Source: Winogradskyella jejuensis | GTDB taxonomy: Bacteria > Bacteroidota > Bacteroidia > Flavobacteriales > Flavobacteriaceae | Assembly (NCBI RefSeq): GCF_900129745.1 | Contig: NZ_FQWS01000002.1 | Coordinates: forward strand, 186,001-250,000 | DNA: 64,000 nt | Direction of reading: 5' to 3' | In this document: positions 49,912 to 59,552 of the stretch, one piece after another | How the letters are laid out: every line of letters begins with the position of its first letter | Position numbering within the stretch: the stretch's first letter is position 1 | Notes under the pieces: model-generated | Told to the model about the DNA's origin: nothing | Databases searched by the model: none | The model's input: only the letters and a program-made list of their open reading frames with translations | Made by a program: the position numbers and the translations under genes

Positions 49912-50922
49912 ATGTACAATTCTAAAATTACGGGTTTAGGAAAATATGTTCCAGAAAATGTGGTGACTAATAATGACCTTAAAGCATTTATGGATACTAG
50001 CGATGAGTGGATACAAGAACGAACAGGAATAAAAGAGCGTCGTTGGATAGACCCAAAAACAAGCGAAGACACAACATCTATCATGGGTGCGAAAGCTGCT
50101 AAAATTGCTATTGAGCGTGCAGGACTAACCAAAGATGACATTGATTTTATTGTCTTTGCAACGTTGAGTCCAGATATGTATTTCCCAGGTGGTGGTGTAC
50201 GTGTGCAAGAAATTTTAGAGATGGATACTATTGGTGCTATAGATATTAGAAACCAATGTTCTGGGTTTATTTACGGATTATCTGTTGCCGACCAGTTTAT
50301 CAAAACAGGAATGTATAAAAATGTGCTTGTTATAGGTAGCGAAAACCATTCCGGTGGTCTTGAAAAATCTACAAGAGGTCGTGGCGTTACGGTAATTTTT
50401 GGTGATGGAGCAGGAGCAGCTGTTTTAAGCAGAGAAGAGGACAATACAAAAGGTATTTTATCTACACATTTACATTCTGAAGGTAAGCATGCAGCAGAAT
50501 TAGCGCTAGAAGGCCCAAGTACAGGACGTTGGGTAGATGCCATTATGGAAGAAAATGACCCTGAGGATGTGTCTTACTATCCATATATGAATGGACAATT
50601 TGTGTTTAAACATGCAGTAGTTCGCTTTAGTGAAGCTATTATTGAGGGATTAACCAAAAATCAACTTCAGAAAGAAGATATAGATATGTTAATACCGCAT
50701 CAAGCTAATTTGCGTATCTCTCAATTTATCCAAAAGAAATTTGGTTTAAGCGATGACCAAGTTTACAATAATATAATGCGATACGGTAATACCACTGCAG
50801 CGTCTATCCCAATTGCACTAACCGAAGCTTGGGAAGAAGGAAGAATTAAAGAAGGAGACAATGTAGTTTTAGCTGCGTTTGGTAGTGGATTTACATGGGG
50901 AAGTGCGATTATTAAGTGGTAA
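49912..50922 (+). CDS. 3-oxoacyl-ACP synthase III family protein
   Basis: This 336-residue condensing enzyme has the KAS III catalytic triad: Cys116 in DIRNQCSGFIYG, His263 in PHQANLRI and Asn293 in YGNTTAAS. MDTSDEWIQERTGIKERRW at 27-45 is the usual FabH N-terminal motif. FabH starts fatty acid synthesis by joining acetyl- or branched acyl-CoA to malonyl-ACP. The order of segments around HLHSEGKHAAELALEGPS differs from classical FabH. Bacteroidota often carry several such paralogs, so a specialised role is possible. A small membrane protein gene follows after one base. Confidence 0.9.
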   Translation: MYNSKITGLGKYVPENVVTNNDLKAFMDTSDEWIQERTGIKERRWIDPKTSEDTTSIMGAKAAKIAIERAGLTKDDIDFIVFATLSPDMYFPGGGVRVQEILEMDTIGAIDIRNQCSGFIYGLSVADQFIKTGMYKNVLVIGSENHSGGLEKSTRGRGVTVIFGDGAGAAVLSREEDNTKGILSTHLHSEGKHAAELALEGPSTGRWVDAIMEENDPEDVSYYPYMNGQFVFKHAVVRFSEAIIEGLTKNQLQKEDIDMLIPHQANLRISQFIQKKFGLSDDQVYNNIMRYGNTTAASIPIALTEAWEEGRIKEGDNVVLAAFGSGFTWGSAIIKW

Positions 50923-50923
50923 G

Positions 50924-51145
50924 ATGAGTAAAAACTTTTTTACCCATCCGAGTAAGACTATTGTTATCATATTTGTAAGTCTTTGCTTTATAGGGAATAT
51001 TCTACTGATTTTGGCGGCTACAGATTTATTTACTGAGACCTTATTTCAAAGCAAGAATATTTTACTATTAGGATTAATGTCTTCGTCTATATTGGTAACA
51101 TTTGTGTTGTATACCAATTACCTGAAACAGAAACATTCAAAATAA
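50924..51145 (+). CDS. Small membrane protein after the KAS III gene
   Basis: This 73-residue protein has two membrane segments (about 12-33 and 43-63). The start is the ATG at 50924, one base after the KAS III stop; a longer frame from 50879 would overlap that gene and is less likely. Function unknown; it is cotranscribed with the KAS III gene and ends before a strong terminator. Confidence 0.65.
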   Translation: MSKNFFTHPSKTIVIIFVSLCFIGNILLILAATDLFTETLFQSKNILLLGLMSSSILVTFVLYTNYLKQKHSK

Positions 51146-51160
51146 TTAACTAACCAAATA

Positions 51161-51194
51161 AAAAAAGCCGAAACTCCCCTGTTTCGGCTTTTTT
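51161..51194. terminator. Terminator of the KAS III operon
   Basis: GCCGAAAC pairs with GTTTCGGC around TCCCCT, with A6 and T6 flanks. Confidence 0.85.
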
Positions 51195-51330
51195 AGCTAT
51201 TAACTAAACTTAACTAACACTTATTATAAACCAAGTTTATAATGATTATTACTTAAAAACTTATCACTTATATAGACGTTGAAAGTTTAACTTTATTGCA
51301 AACTTTAACACTATTAACTTTAGATTAACA

Positions 51331-51363
51331 AAAAACCCAAAAGTTGGGGAGCTTCTGGGTTTT
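51331..51363. terminator. Orphan terminator-like hairpin
   Basis: AAAACCCA and TGGGTTTT pair as the base of an imperfect stem extended by AAG/CTT, flanked by A and T runs. No gene ends against it. Confidence 0.55.
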
Positions 51364-51491
51364 ACTATATCTAATTTTGGTTTTTATTTTGAAGACTAAC
51401 TCAAATAATTGTAACTCTAACTAGTTATAGGATAAGTCGATAAGTATTAATTATCATTACAACATCTTTGGTTTCAAATAGTATGCCAAAT

Positions 51492-51522
51492 AAAAACCCG
51501 AAGTAAAATTACTTCGGGTTTT
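51492..51522. terminator. Terminator of the TonB-dependent receptor gene
   Basis: AAAACCCGAAGT pairs perfectly with ACTTCGGGTTTT around AAAATT. The receptor gene on the minus strand ends 79 bases to the right and reads towards it. Confidence 0.75.
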
Positions 51523-51600
51523 CTGTTTAATAGCCTACTAACACTAACCATCAACTATTAATAAAGGCTATTAAAATTTCTTTTATTTCATTCTAAAATT

Positions 51601-54069
51601 TTAGAAGAATCCTCCGTCATTCTTCTCATCGTTATCACGGTTCTTTCTGGATTTTGCTCTGTATTTACCACCACCAAAACGGTAAGATAAGCCAGCAAAT
51701 ATTTGTTTAAATTCGCCTTCAAAATTAACTTGTGCTGGTATTGGTCGTGCACTAAATACGCTTACTTCTTGCGTATCTAACACGTTGTTAAAGTTTAAGC
51801 TAAAGGTAGCTCTTTCGTCTTCTAAGAAGCTGTATCGTAAGCCGAGATTTAGAAAGTAAATTGGGTCAACTTCAAAATTTAATCCAGTTTCCTTGTTTCT
51901 AAAAAATCCGAAAGCAGATAAGGATAATCGTTTAGTAACTTTAAAATTATTGAAGACTCTAAAGTTCATAATTAAATTATCAACTTCGGTAACCGATGTT
52001 ACAATATCGTTTTCTGTTGGGTTTGGTAACGTTGGGTCAATAGATTCTGCGATACCTTTTTGTTTTTGGTTGTACAAATCAAAACTGGCATTTAAGCTCC
52101 ACCATTTGGTGACTTTATAATTTGAAGACACTTCAAAACCGTAAGCATTTGTTGTATCAAAATTTCCACGAGTCAAAATAACGCGACCCGATGTTAAATC
52201 CGAACGGTCAACAATTACCACCTGATTAATTTCATCTTCAATAATTCTATAAAATACACCAGCCGTAATACTCCCTTTTTCAAGGTTTCTTGTAAAATTA
52301 AACTCTGCCGAATTTGTAAATTGTGGTAATAGTTCTGGGTTTCCAAATTCTGAAATTAATGCAGTATTAAAATTAGGAACAGGATTAACATCACCTACGC
52401 CAGGTCTATCCACACGACGACTTACGCTAAATTGGTAGGCATTTTTTTCTGAAGCTTTGTAATTCACAAAGATAGATGGATACAATTGAAAATAATCGTT
52501 CTCAAATGGAAAATCAGTACTTGTGTTATTCGATAAATCAGTATCTACGGCAAACGCATCTACTTGTACACTCTCGGCGCGCAAACCTAACTGATAAGAC
52601 CATTTTTCGAGTTGCTTTCCGTAACTCGCATAGGCAGAAAAAATATCTCTAGAGTATGTAAAATCTGTTTCTGTAGGCACAAAATTACCCATCATGTTTC
52701 TTACTCGACCATCAGAGTTGTAGCCTAAATCATTCTCAAAAATACGCGCTTGTAAACCAGCTTCGAGTTTTGCACTTTCCGAAAACGGATACACGTAATC
52801 TAAATTTATAGTTGTTCTCGTCCGGCCATTGTCTGTAAATTCTACAAAGTTCGGTCGTTGCCCATTGCCCGAAAATAAATTGTCAGTTTCAGACGAGCTA
52901 TCAAATATATTGTGGTCTACTTCTAATTCAATATTATGGCCATCTGCAATGTCGTATTTGTAATTAAAATTGTATTGCTGACTTGTGTTTTCGCTATCGC
53001 CTAAAATACTTTGAAATTGAACGTTATTGTTTCCTGTATTAAACAATTCTGTGTCTACAATTGCACTTCCGTCAAATACGTTCTGGTTGGTAAAAACAGA
53101 AAGCGTGTGTTTTTCATTTAGATAATAGTCAATACCAAATTTGTATAAATGTGAGTTATTTTCATTCAAAATATCTAAAGTTTGAATGTTTCCAGTTTGT
53201 TGTTGCTGAAAAATTCCCTCGTTGACATTATCCGAAAAGCTATTACCATAGCTTCCATAATAATTCAATTTTCCGTTTCTATAATTTGCATCAATAGAAC
53301 TGTTGAATTTCGGTTCAATCTGGTAAGCTAAACCAACATTAAGATTACCGTTAAAACCGATGTTTACGTTTTTATATAAAATGATATTAATGATACCACT
53401 CATGCCTTCAGGATTGTATTTTGCTGAAGGATTCGTAATTAATTCAATTTGTTTTATTGAAGTTGAAGGAATTTGTCTTAGTAATTGCGCCACAGGTACA
53501 TTTGATAATTTACCATCGACCATTACTTGTACATTCGCATTGCCACGTAGCGAAATTGCACCAGTCTGCGCATCCATATTTACAGACGGAATATTATTCA
53601 TAATATCCGAAGCCGTTGGTCCAGCTGTAGTTAAGTCTTTACCAACGGTAACGACTTTACGGTCAATTTTTTGTTGAATTGTAGATACTTCGGCTACAAC
53701 GACCACTTCGTCTAAAGCTGCGGCATCTTCACTTAATTTTACATCGCCAAGATTAACTTTGTAATTTCCTTTTTCTAAGGTTACAGATTTGCTTACTGTT
53801 TTATAACCAATGTAAGTGATTTCTACAGTTACAGCTCCTTCAGGGATTTTAGCAATAGCAAAGTTACCTTCAGCATCTGTAATTCCTCCTGTAATTACTT
53901 TTTGATTTTTATCCTTTATAATGATGTTTACATAAGGTAAAGGTTCGTTAAGATTGGCGTCTAGCACACGGCCAGAAATAGTACCGTCTTTGATTTCAGA
54001 ATTTGCGTTTGGTTGAGAAAAAGCTGCGAAAGAAAATAGCACAGCTATTAACATTAAGTAATGTTTCAT
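51601..54069 (-). CDS. TonB-dependent outer membrane receptor
   Basis: This 822-residue outer-membrane protein has a signal peptide (LIAVLFSFAAFSQPN), a carboxypeptidase-regulatory-like domain (about 30-110; ISGRVLDANLNEPLPYVNII), a plug (about 125-235; TASDIMNNIPSVNMDAQTGA, then SLRGNANVQVMVDGKLS) and a beta-barrel ending in FAGLSYRFGGGKY followed by a basic tail. This is the OMP beta-brl_3 type without a SusD partner. Energy-dependent uptake of an unknown substrate is expected. A 9-bp dyad lies just upstream. Its terminator is among the hairpins at its 3' side. Confidence 0.92.
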   Translation of the reverse strand: MKHYLMLIAVLFSFAAFSQPNANSEIKDGTISGRVLDANLNEPLPYVNIIIKDKNQKVITGGITDAEGNFAIAKIPEGAVTVEITYIGYKTVSKSVTLEKGNYKVNLGDVKLSEDAAALDEVVVVAEVSTIQQKIDRKVVTVGKDLTTAGPTASDIMNNIPSVNMDAQTGAISLRGNANVQVMVDGKLSNVPVAQLLRQIPSTSIKQIELITNPSAKYNPEGMSGIINIILYKNVNIGFNGNLNVGLAYQIEPKFNSSIDANYRNGKLNYYGSYGNSFSDNVNEGIFQQQQTGNIQTLDILNENNSHLYKFGIDYYLNEKHTLSVFTNQNVFDGSAIVDTELFNTGNNNVQFQSILGDSENTSQQYNFNYKYDIADGHNIELEVDHNIFDSSSETDNLFSGNGQRPNFVEFTDNGRTRTTINLDYVYPFSESAKLEAGLQARIFENDLGYNSDGRVRNMMGNFVPTETDFTYSRDIFSAYASYGKQLEKWSYQLGLRAESVQVDAFAVDTDLSNNTSTDFPFENDYFQLYPSIFVNYKASEKNAYQFSVSRRVDRPGVGDVNPVPNFNTALISEFGNPELLPQFTNSAEFNFTRNLEKGSITAGVFYRIIEDEINQVVIVDRSDLTSGRVILTRGNFDTTNAYGFEVSSNYKVTKWWSLNASFDLYNQKQKGIAESIDPTLPNPTENDIVTSVTEVDNLIMNFRVFNNFKVTKRLSLSAFGFFRNKETGLNFEVDPIYFLNLGLRYSFLEDERATFSLNFNNVLDTQEVSVFSARPIPAQVNFEGEFKQIFAGLSYRFGGGKYRAKSRKNRDNDEKNDGGFF

Positions 54070-54087
54070 TGATTGTTCGTTTTTTGT

Positions 54088-54120
54088 GATACGTCATTTT
54101 TTAAGCAAAAGTGACGTATC
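54088..54120. promoter_or_regulatory. Inverted repeat upstream of the TonB-dependent receptor
   Basis: GATACGTCA at 54088-54096 and TGACGTATC at 54112-54120 are perfect 9-bp arms separated by 15 bases, 19 bases ahead of the receptor start. They could be an operator or a leader hairpin. Confidence 0.5.
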
Positions 54121-54206
54121 GATTGATTGATGATAGTTTGTTAAAGTATAGACGACTACTTTTGTATCTTGTTACTTCTTTTAACAATTCTTAACAAATT
54201 TCAATA

Positions 54207-54569
54207 ATGAATAAAAAAACATTGGTACTTGGAGCCTCTTTAAAACCAGAGCGTTACTCTAATATTGCAATTAATAGATTGGTCAATTATAATCATGAGG
54301 TTAAGGCTTTTGGGTTACGAGAAGGTGAAATTGCTGGTATTAGTATTGATACAGAATTGTTAGATTATGAAGGTATTGATACGGTTACATTATACTTAAA
54401 CCCGGCACGACAAGCACAGTATTACGATTACATTATTGGATTAAATCCAAAGCGCGTTATTTTTAATCCAAGAACAGAAAATCCTGAATTCTACAAATTA
54501 TTATCAGAAAATAATATTGAATATGAAGTGGCTTGTACTCTAGTTTTATTAGGAACCAATCAGTATTAA
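54207..54569 (+). CDS. CoA-binding domain protein
   Basis: This 120-residue protein is a single CoA-binding (Rossmann-like) domain of the type found in YccU and succinyl-CoA ligases: [56 protein letters not shown] and the end VACTLVLLG. The reaction is not known. It overlaps the convergent symporter gene by four bases at the 3' end. Confidence 0.88.
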   Translation: MNKKTLVLGASLKPERYSNIAINRLVNYNHEVKAFGLREGEIAGISIDTELLDYEGIDTVTLYLNPARQAQYYDYIIGLNPKRVIFNPRTENPEFYKLLSENNIEYEVACTLVLLGTNQY

Positions 54570-56083
54570 GCAATTTTTTTTGAATCGTCTTTTAGAATTT
54601 CTAAAATCTCTTTTTTACTTTTCATATTCGTTTTAGTAGAAATAAGCAGTAAGCCAACAAAAGTGATAAATCCATTAATGATTAAGATTTCCCAATGAAA
54701 TTGATACTTTCCTATGACAGATTCTGGTAAAAGCGTAATAGCGAAGCTTATACCTATAGAAAGCAGAGCAATAATCCAAGCATACTTATCCTTGATGTGT
54801 AATTTGGTTAGTATGCCAAAAGCAAATAAACCAAGTAAAGGTCCGTAAGTAAACGTGGCGAATTTAAATAGATTGCTCACCACATTTCCATCTAAATAAT
54901 TAAAAATTATAACAACAATAACTAATACAACAGAGACCCCAACGTGCACTTTTTTACGTAGTGGTTTTTGTTCAGCTTTAGGTCGTTTTTCAATATTTAA
55001 AAAATCTACAGAGAAGGAGGTTGTTAGCGATGTTAATGCCGAATCTGCACTGGAATAAGCTGCAGCAATTAAACCAATAATAAAAATTACAGCTAGAGGC
55101 TTTCCTAAACCTTGATTCATAGCAATTTCTGGGAACAATAGATCGGTTCTTACACGTCCATCAACTAATGGAATATCGACTCCAAACTGTTCTGAATAGA
55201 TAAACAATAATGCACCTAACGATAAAAAAGCAAAGTTGACTATTACCAAAAGCACAGACATACTAATCATGTTTTTTTTGGCATCTTTTTCAGATTTGCA
55301 CGTCAGATTTTTTTGCATCATATCTTGGTCAAGACCAGTCATGGCGATAGTGATGAAAATGCCACCGAGAAAATACTTCCAGAAATATTCTTTAGAATTC
55401 ACATCATCAAAAAAGAAAATCTGTCCTTTTTCGGCAAAGCTTTCAGAATTTAAAAATTCTATGTACGACCAATCTAGTTTTTGATTAATTAGGAAAATAG
55501 CCAAGCCTACTGCGGTCAACATGGCCAATGTTTGTAAGGTATCTGTCCAGATAATGGTTTTAATTCCGCCTTTAAAGGTGTAAATCCAAATGAGTAAAAT
55601 TGAAATTACAACCGTTAACCAAAATGGAACACCCATTTGTTCAAATACAATATATTGCATGGCTAAGGCTACCAAAAATAGGCGGAAAGAAGCACCAGTA
55701 ACACGAGATAATAAAAAGAAAAAAGCACCCGTTTTATAACTTACGATACCAAAACGCTGTTCTAAATATTGATAAATGGAAGTGATATTCAGACGATAAT
55801 AAAGCGGAAGCAATACAAACGCAATAACAAAATAACCAACGAAAAAGCCAAGCACACCTTGCATGTAGGCAAATTCTTGTCCGCCAATTAATCCAGGTAC
55901 AGAAATAAACGTCACACCAGAAAGCGATGCGCCAATCATTCCAAACGCTACTAAATACCAAGGCGCCGATTTATTAGCTTTAAAAAATGCTGCATTGGTA
56001 TCTTCTTTCCCTGTGAAATAAGAGATTAAAACCAATACACCAAAATAGGCGGCTATAAGAAGTAGGATGGAAGTTGGAGACAT
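54566..56083 (-). CDS. Sodium:solute symporter
   Basis: This 505-residue inner-membrane protein of the SSS family has about thirteen membrane segments. [20 protein letters not shown] (48-70) is the SSS helix 1-2 motif, [19 protein letters not shown] and [20 protein letters not shown] hold the conserved sodium-site Ser residues. The C-terminus is cytoplasmic and charged. Substrates in this family include sugars, amino acids, sialic acid and proline; none is indicated. No catabolic genes are adjacent. Confidence 0.93.
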   Translation of the reverse strand: MSPTSILLLIAAYFGVLVLISYFTGKEDTNAAFFKANKSAPWYLVAFGMIGASLSGVTFISVPGLIGGQEFAYMQGVLGFFVGYFVIAFVLLPLYYRLNITSIYQYLEQRFGIVSYKTGAFFFLLSRVTGASFRLFLVALAMQYIVFEQMGVPFWLTVVISILLIWIYTFKGGIKTIIWTDTLQTLAMLTAVGLAIFLINQKLDWSYIEFLNSESFAEKGQIFFFDDVNSKEYFWKYFLGGIFITIAMTGLDQDMMQKNLTCKSEKDAKKNMISMSVLLVIVNFAFLSLGALLFIYSEQFGVDIPLVDGRVRTDLLFPEIAMNQGLGKPLAVIFIIGLIAAAYSSADSALTSLTTSFSVDFLNIEKRPKAEQKPLRKKVHVGVSVVLVIVVIIFNYLDGNVVSNLFKFATFTYGPLLGLFAFGILTKLHIKDKYAWIIALLSIGISFAITLLPESVIGKYQFHWEILIINGFITFVGLLLISTKTNMKSKKEILEILKDDSKKIA

Positions 56084-56161
56084 AAAATCAAAAATTTATT
56101 CCCTCGAAAATAAACTTTTTAGAAATACTAATCCATAGCATTTCAAAATTTAAAAAATAAG

Positions 56162-56169
56162 TAACTTCG
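56162..56169 (+). promoter_or_regulatory. -7 promoter element of recR
   Basis: TAACTTCG, a TAnnTTYG variant, lies only five bases before the recR ATG, so the message would be nearly leaderless. Confidence 0.4.
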
Positions 56170-56174
56170 CAATC

Positions 56175-56792
56175 ATGGAATTTTCTTCAAAGTTATTAGA
56201 AAACGCAGTCAACGAAATGTCGCAACTACCTGGTATTGGTAAACGCACCGCATTGCGTTTGGTTTTACATTTGTTGCGTCAGCCCAAAGAGCAATCGTTT
56301 TTATTAGCAGGCGCTTTGCAAAAAGTCAGAGAAGAAATTAATTTCTGTAAATCTTGCCACAACATAAGCGACCAAGAATTATGCGAAATCTGCACCAATC
56401 CCATGCGCAAAAAAGAGTTAATCTGCGTTGTAGAAGATATCCGCGATGTCATGGCTATTGAAAGTACAGGTTCTTTTAAAGGTTTGTACCACGTTTTGGG
56501 TGGGAAAATTTCACCAATGGATGGTATTGGACCACAAGATTTAAATATCGAAGCCTTGGTAGAACGTGTTAAGTCTGGAGCGATTAAAGAGCTTATTTTT
56601 GCTATGAGTCCAACCATGGAAGGTGATACGACTAACTTCTATATTTTTAAACAAATTCAAGATTTCGATGTAACGACATCTACTATAGCAAGAGGAATTG
56701 CGGCAGGTAATGAGTTAGAATATGCAGATGAGGTTACGCTTGGACGTAGTATTATTGACCGTGTGCCTTTTGAAGCTTCACTAAAATTATAG
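56175..56792 (+). CDS. recR: Recombination mediator RecR
   Basis: This 205-residue DNA-repair protein works with RecF and RecO to load RecA at gaps. [17 protein letters not shown] is the helix-hairpin-helix motif (18-34); the zinc finger uses Cys58, Cys61, Cys70 and Cys73; the Toprim domain (about 80-180) has [12 protein letters not shown] and then [16 protein letters not shown]. Length matches RecR. It begins a run of three close genes with a phosphoribosyltransferase and an HAD-family gene. Confidence 0.96.
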   Translation: MEFSSKLLENAVNEMSQLPGIGKRTALRLVLHLLRQPKEQSFLLAGALQKVREEINFCKSCHNISDQELCEICTNPMRKKELICVVEDIRDVMAIESTGSFKGLYHVLGGKISPMDGIGPQDLNIEALVERVKSGAIKELIFAMSPTMEGDTTNFYIFKQIQDFDVTTSTIARGIAAGNELEYADEVTLGRSIIDRVPFEASLKL

Positions 56793-56803
56793 ATTTTTTT
56801 AGT

Positions 56804-57376
56804 GTGAAGGTTATAACACTCCATAATGCCGATTTCGAACAGCGTTGCCAAGAGTTGTTTTCTAAGATTGACGTGCAACCAGATGTTGTTGTTGGAATTT
56901 TAAATGGTGGTGGATTTGTATTGAATGAATACCAAAAAACAGCTTCAAAAAATACTGAAGTTACGACGGTAAAACTACAGCGAGATTCAACAAAAGGCAT
57001 AAAGAAAAAAAGTCTTTTACAGAAATTTTTAAAAGCTTCGCCAAACACGCTTTTAGATGGTTTAAGACGTATGGAGCATCGCCGAAACTTGAATAGAAAG
57101 CTAAAAGAAATTCAATCAGATTTAGAGATTAAAATAGAGTCTAAACCTGAAACCGTAAATACGATTTTAATTCTCGATGATGCTTTAGATTCAGGTATAA
57201 CCATCAAATCCGTTATTCAATCCTTACAAAAAAGGTTTCCGAATTCAGAGATTAAAACAGCAGTTATTTCATGGACAAATTCGAAATCAATTATTGCTCC
57301 AGATTATTATATACTTAAAAATACACTTGTACGTTTCCCTTGGTCATTAGATTATAAATCTCAGCGTCATGAATAA
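56804..57376 (+). CDS. Phosphoribosyltransferase family protein
   Basis: This 190-residue protein has a type I PRTase-like fold. The PRPP-binding motif ILILDDALDSGITIKSV holds DDALDSG at 125-131; the N-terminal part has VVGILNGGGFVLNEY as the PPi loop. A basic insert (TKGIKKKSLLQKFLKASPNT) in the middle is unusual. Substrate unknown; no competence-type ComF Cys motif. The start is GTG at 56804, 11 bases after recR. It overlaps the next gene by eight bases. Confidence 0.85.
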   Translation: MKVITLHNADFEQRCQELFSKIDVQPDVVVGILNGGGFVLNEYQKTASKNTEVTTVKLQRDSTKGIKKKSLLQKFLKASPNTLLDGLRRMEHRRNLNRKLKEIQSDLEIKIESKPETVNTILILDDALDSGITIKSVIQSLQKRFPNSEIKTAVISWTNSKSIIAPDYYILKNTLVRFPWSLDYKSQRHE

Positions 57377-57989
57377 AAAAGTCTTGGTTGTAGATTTAGA
57401 TGGAACGCTTTATAATACCAATACGTTTCACGAGTTTTTAAAGTTTTTATTGAGCTTTTATTTCAATGATTTTAGATTATTTAAACTCAAGTATCTCATT
57501 GTTTTAATGAAACTTCGATTTCTTCGGCTTATTTCACATGCAAGATTAAAATATGAAGTCTTAAAACTAATCAGGAATGAGGCAGTTGATTTTGAAGCCT
57601 TTGTTTCTGAGCTGTCAGAATATAGAAATGAGTTTGAAGAAGTTTCAGATGCTTCGTTCGATATTAAAATTTTGGCTACAGCAGCGCCAAGTTGTTATGC
57701 GGAGCTAATTGCTAAGCACAGTGGATTTGATGTTTGTTTGGCTACAGATTTTCCTGAAAATGGGTTTTCTCCAGATTTTGAAAATCTCCGAGAGCAGAAA
57801 AAGAATAATCTTCTAAAGTATCTAGAATCTAAAGCTGTGACATCAGTTGATGTTTTTATCACTGACCATATAGATGACGCATCGATAACCCAATTAGCTA
57901 CAAAAAATATTATTATTAATCCCGATGTAAAATTTTCTAATTGGTTGAAAGAGAATTTAGTTAATTTTGAAACACGGAAAATAACTTAA
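57369..57989 (+). CDS. HAD family hydrolase
   Basis: This 206-residue phosphatase-like protein has motif I DLDGT at 9-13 (KKVLVVDLDGTLYNTNTFH), a helical cap (about 20-95), motif II around ILATAAPS and a distal acidic motif in FITDHIDDASI. It overlaps the phosphoribosyltransferase gene, so the two are coupled and may act in the same nucleotide-sugar or ribose-phosphate pathway. The substrate cannot be read. Confidence 0.85.
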   Translation: MNKKVLVVDLDGTLYNTNTFHEFLKFLLSFYFNDFRLFKLKYLIVLMKLRFLRLISHARLKYEVLKLIRNEAVDFEAFVSELSEYRNEFEEVSDASFDIKILATAAPSCYAELIAKHSGFDVCLATDFPENGFSPDFENLREQKKNNLLKYLESKAVTSVDVFITDHIDDASITQLATKNIIINPDVKFSNWLKENLVNFETRKIT

Positions 57990-58063
57990 AACAGGAGAGT
58001 TGTTAGAATACTAAACTTTGATTAATAGTTAGTGTATTATCAGTAAAATATCTGTTTTTTTAT

Positions 58064-58071
58064 TAATTTTG
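58064..58071 (+). promoter_or_regulatory. -7 promoter element of the E2 gene
   Basis: TAATTTTG followed by C, 37 bases before the ATG, matches TAnnTTTG. Confidence 0.5.
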
Positions 58072-58108
58072 CATTCGATTATAAAATAACGACTACCAAA
58101 TTATAGAT

Positions 58109-59437
58109 ATGGCAAAGTTTGAACTAAAGTTACCTAAGATGGGAGAGAGTGTTGCAGAAGCAACAATAACCTCGTGGCTTAAAGATGTTGGCGAAACTAT
58201 TGAAGCTGATGAAGCGGTTTTAGAGATTGCTACAGATAAGGTAGATAGCGAAGTGCCAAGTGAAGTTGATGGTGTGTTGGTCGAAAAATTATTCGATGTT
58301 GATGATGTTGTGCAAGTTGGGCAAACCATTGCTGTTATAGAAACTGAAGGTGGAGAAACTGTTGAAGTAAAAGCACCTGCTGCTGAAGCTCCAAAAGCTG
58401 AGCCTGTAAAAGAAGCGGCTGAAGTTGCTCAAACCGTTACCGCTGCCAAAGAAACTGTAGCGCCAATAGAGTCTACAGGAGAACGTTTCTACTCACCATT
58501 AGTAAAAAACATAGCAAAGCAAGAAGGTATTTCTCAAACGGAGCTTGATAGTATTGGTGGTACTGGAAAAGATGGCCGTGTGACTAAAAATGATATTAAA
58601 GCCTATTTAGAAAGTAGAAGTTCTGTGTCAAAAATAGAAGAAAATGTCACCTTGAGCGCAGTCGAAAGGTCCTCTTCTGAACAAAAAGTACCTTCTAAAG
58701 AAAAATCTACACCAGCAATAGCTAGTGGCAGCGACGAAATCGTTGAGATGAGCCGTATGGGCAAATTGGTGGCGAAGCATATGGTTGATTCTGTACAAAC
58801 TTCTGCACATGTGCAATCGTTTATAGAAGCAGATGTCACTAACATTTGGAACTGGCGTAAAAAGCATAAAGACAGCTTTAAAAAGCGTGAAGGTGAAAAC
58901 TTAACCTTTACACCAATATTTATGGAAGCCGTGGCAAAAGCCTTACGTGATTTCCCGATGATGAATATTTCTGTACAAGGTGATAGTATCATTAAAAAGA
59001 AACACATTAATTTGGGTATGGCAGCAGCTTTACCAGACGGAAATCTAATAGTTCCTGTAATAAAAGATGCAGACCAGTTGAATCTTTTAGGAATGGCTAA
59101 AAAGGTTAACGATTTGGCTAACCGTGCACGCGTTGGAAAACTAAACCCTGACGATATCCAAGGCGGAACATACACCGTAACCAATGTGGGTACCTTTGGT
59201 AGTATTATGGGAACGCCAATTATTAACCAACCGCAAGTAGGTATTTTGGCATTAGGTGCCATACGTAAAGTGCCAGCAGTGATTGAAACTCCTGAAGGCG
59301 ATTTTATTGGCATCCGTTACCGTATGTTCTTATCACATTCTTACGACCACCGCGTGGTTAATGGTGCACTTGGCGGACAGTTTGTAAAAGCCGTAAAAGA
59401 TTATCTAGAGTCTTGGGATATGGATAGAGAGATTTAG
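58109..59437 (+). CDS. 2-oxo acid dehydrogenase E2 (dihydrolipoamide acyltransferase)
   Basis: This 442-residue E2 has a lipoyl domain (1-80) with Lys44 in ATDKVDSEVPSEVDG, a peripheral-subunit-binding domain (about 131-171; SPLVKNIAKQEGISQTELDS) and a catalytic domain (about 215-442) with HSYDHRVVNGALGG. It transfers acyl groups to CoA in a 2-oxo acid dehydrogenase complex. The lipoyl sequence fits the branched-chain type (BkdB) better than the pyruvate or 2-oxoglutarate types as I recall them, hence no firm symbol. Residues 179-188 ([10 protein letters not shown]), in the linker before the catalytic domain, are encoded by a palindromic repeat identical to that in icmF. It is alone, without E1 and E3. 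Confidence 0.92.
   Translation: MAKFELKLPKMGESVAEATITSWLKDVGETIEADEAVLEIATDKVDSEVPSEVDGVLVEKLFDVDDVVQVGQTIAVIETEGGETVEVKAPAAEAPKAEPVKEAAEVAQTVTAAKETVAPIESTGERFYSPLVKNIAKQEGISQTELDSIGGTGKDGRVTKNDIKAYLESRSSVSKIEENVTLSAVERSSSEQKVPSKEKSTPAIASGSDEIVEMSRMGKLVAKHMVDSVQTSAHVQSFIEADVTNIWNWRKKHKDSFKKREGENLTFTPIFMEAVAKALRDFPMMNISVQGDSIIKKKHINLGMAAALPDGNLIVPVIKDADQLNLLGMAKKVNDLANRARVGKLNPDDIQGGTYTVTNVGTFGSIMGTPIINQPQVGILALGAIRKVPAVIETPEGDFIGIRYRMFLSHSYDHRVVNGALGGQFVKAVKDYLESWDMDREI
58643..58672 (+). repeat. Palindromic repeat, type A, in frame in the E2 gene
   Basis: Identical over 30 bp to 28244-28273 and read in the same frame. The stem is ACCTT/AAGGT. It lies in the flexible linker of E2. Confidence 0.85.
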
Positions 59438-59461
59438 ACTTATAATTTTGATCACTGAGGT

Positions 59462-59503
59462 GTCATGCTGAGCTTGTCGAAGCGCTCCCGAAGTGAGCAT
59501 CTC
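59462..59503 (+). repeat. Composite palindromic repeat after the E2 gene
   Basis: It starts like type B (GTCATGCTGA), continues like type A (GAGCTTGTCGAAG) and ends like type B (AGCATCTC). ATGCT/AGCAT forms the outer stem; GAGC and GCTC segments can pair inside. Confidence 0.7.
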
Positions 59504-59515
59504 ATAATAAAATAC

Positions 59516-59547
59516 AAAAAAAGCACAGTTTTTACTGTGCTTTTTTT
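59516..59547 (+). terminator. Terminator of the E2 gene
   Basis: AAGCACAGT at 59521-59529 pairs with ACTGTGCTT at 59534-59542 around TTTT, then a T run. Confidence 0.85.
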
Positions 59548-59552
59548 ATGTC

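Larger units (their letters stand above)
51195..51600. other. Gene-free stretch with two more hairpins
   Basis: About 400 bases between convergent genes hold no reading frame of note. They contain two additional terminator-like hairpins, listed separately. A small RNA is possible but nothing shows it directly. Confidence 0.5.

Noticed and set aside
58603..59313. 236-residue antisense frame inside the E2 gene
   Set aside because: The sense strand is a well-supported E2 with all motifs; the antisense product has no recognisable feature.
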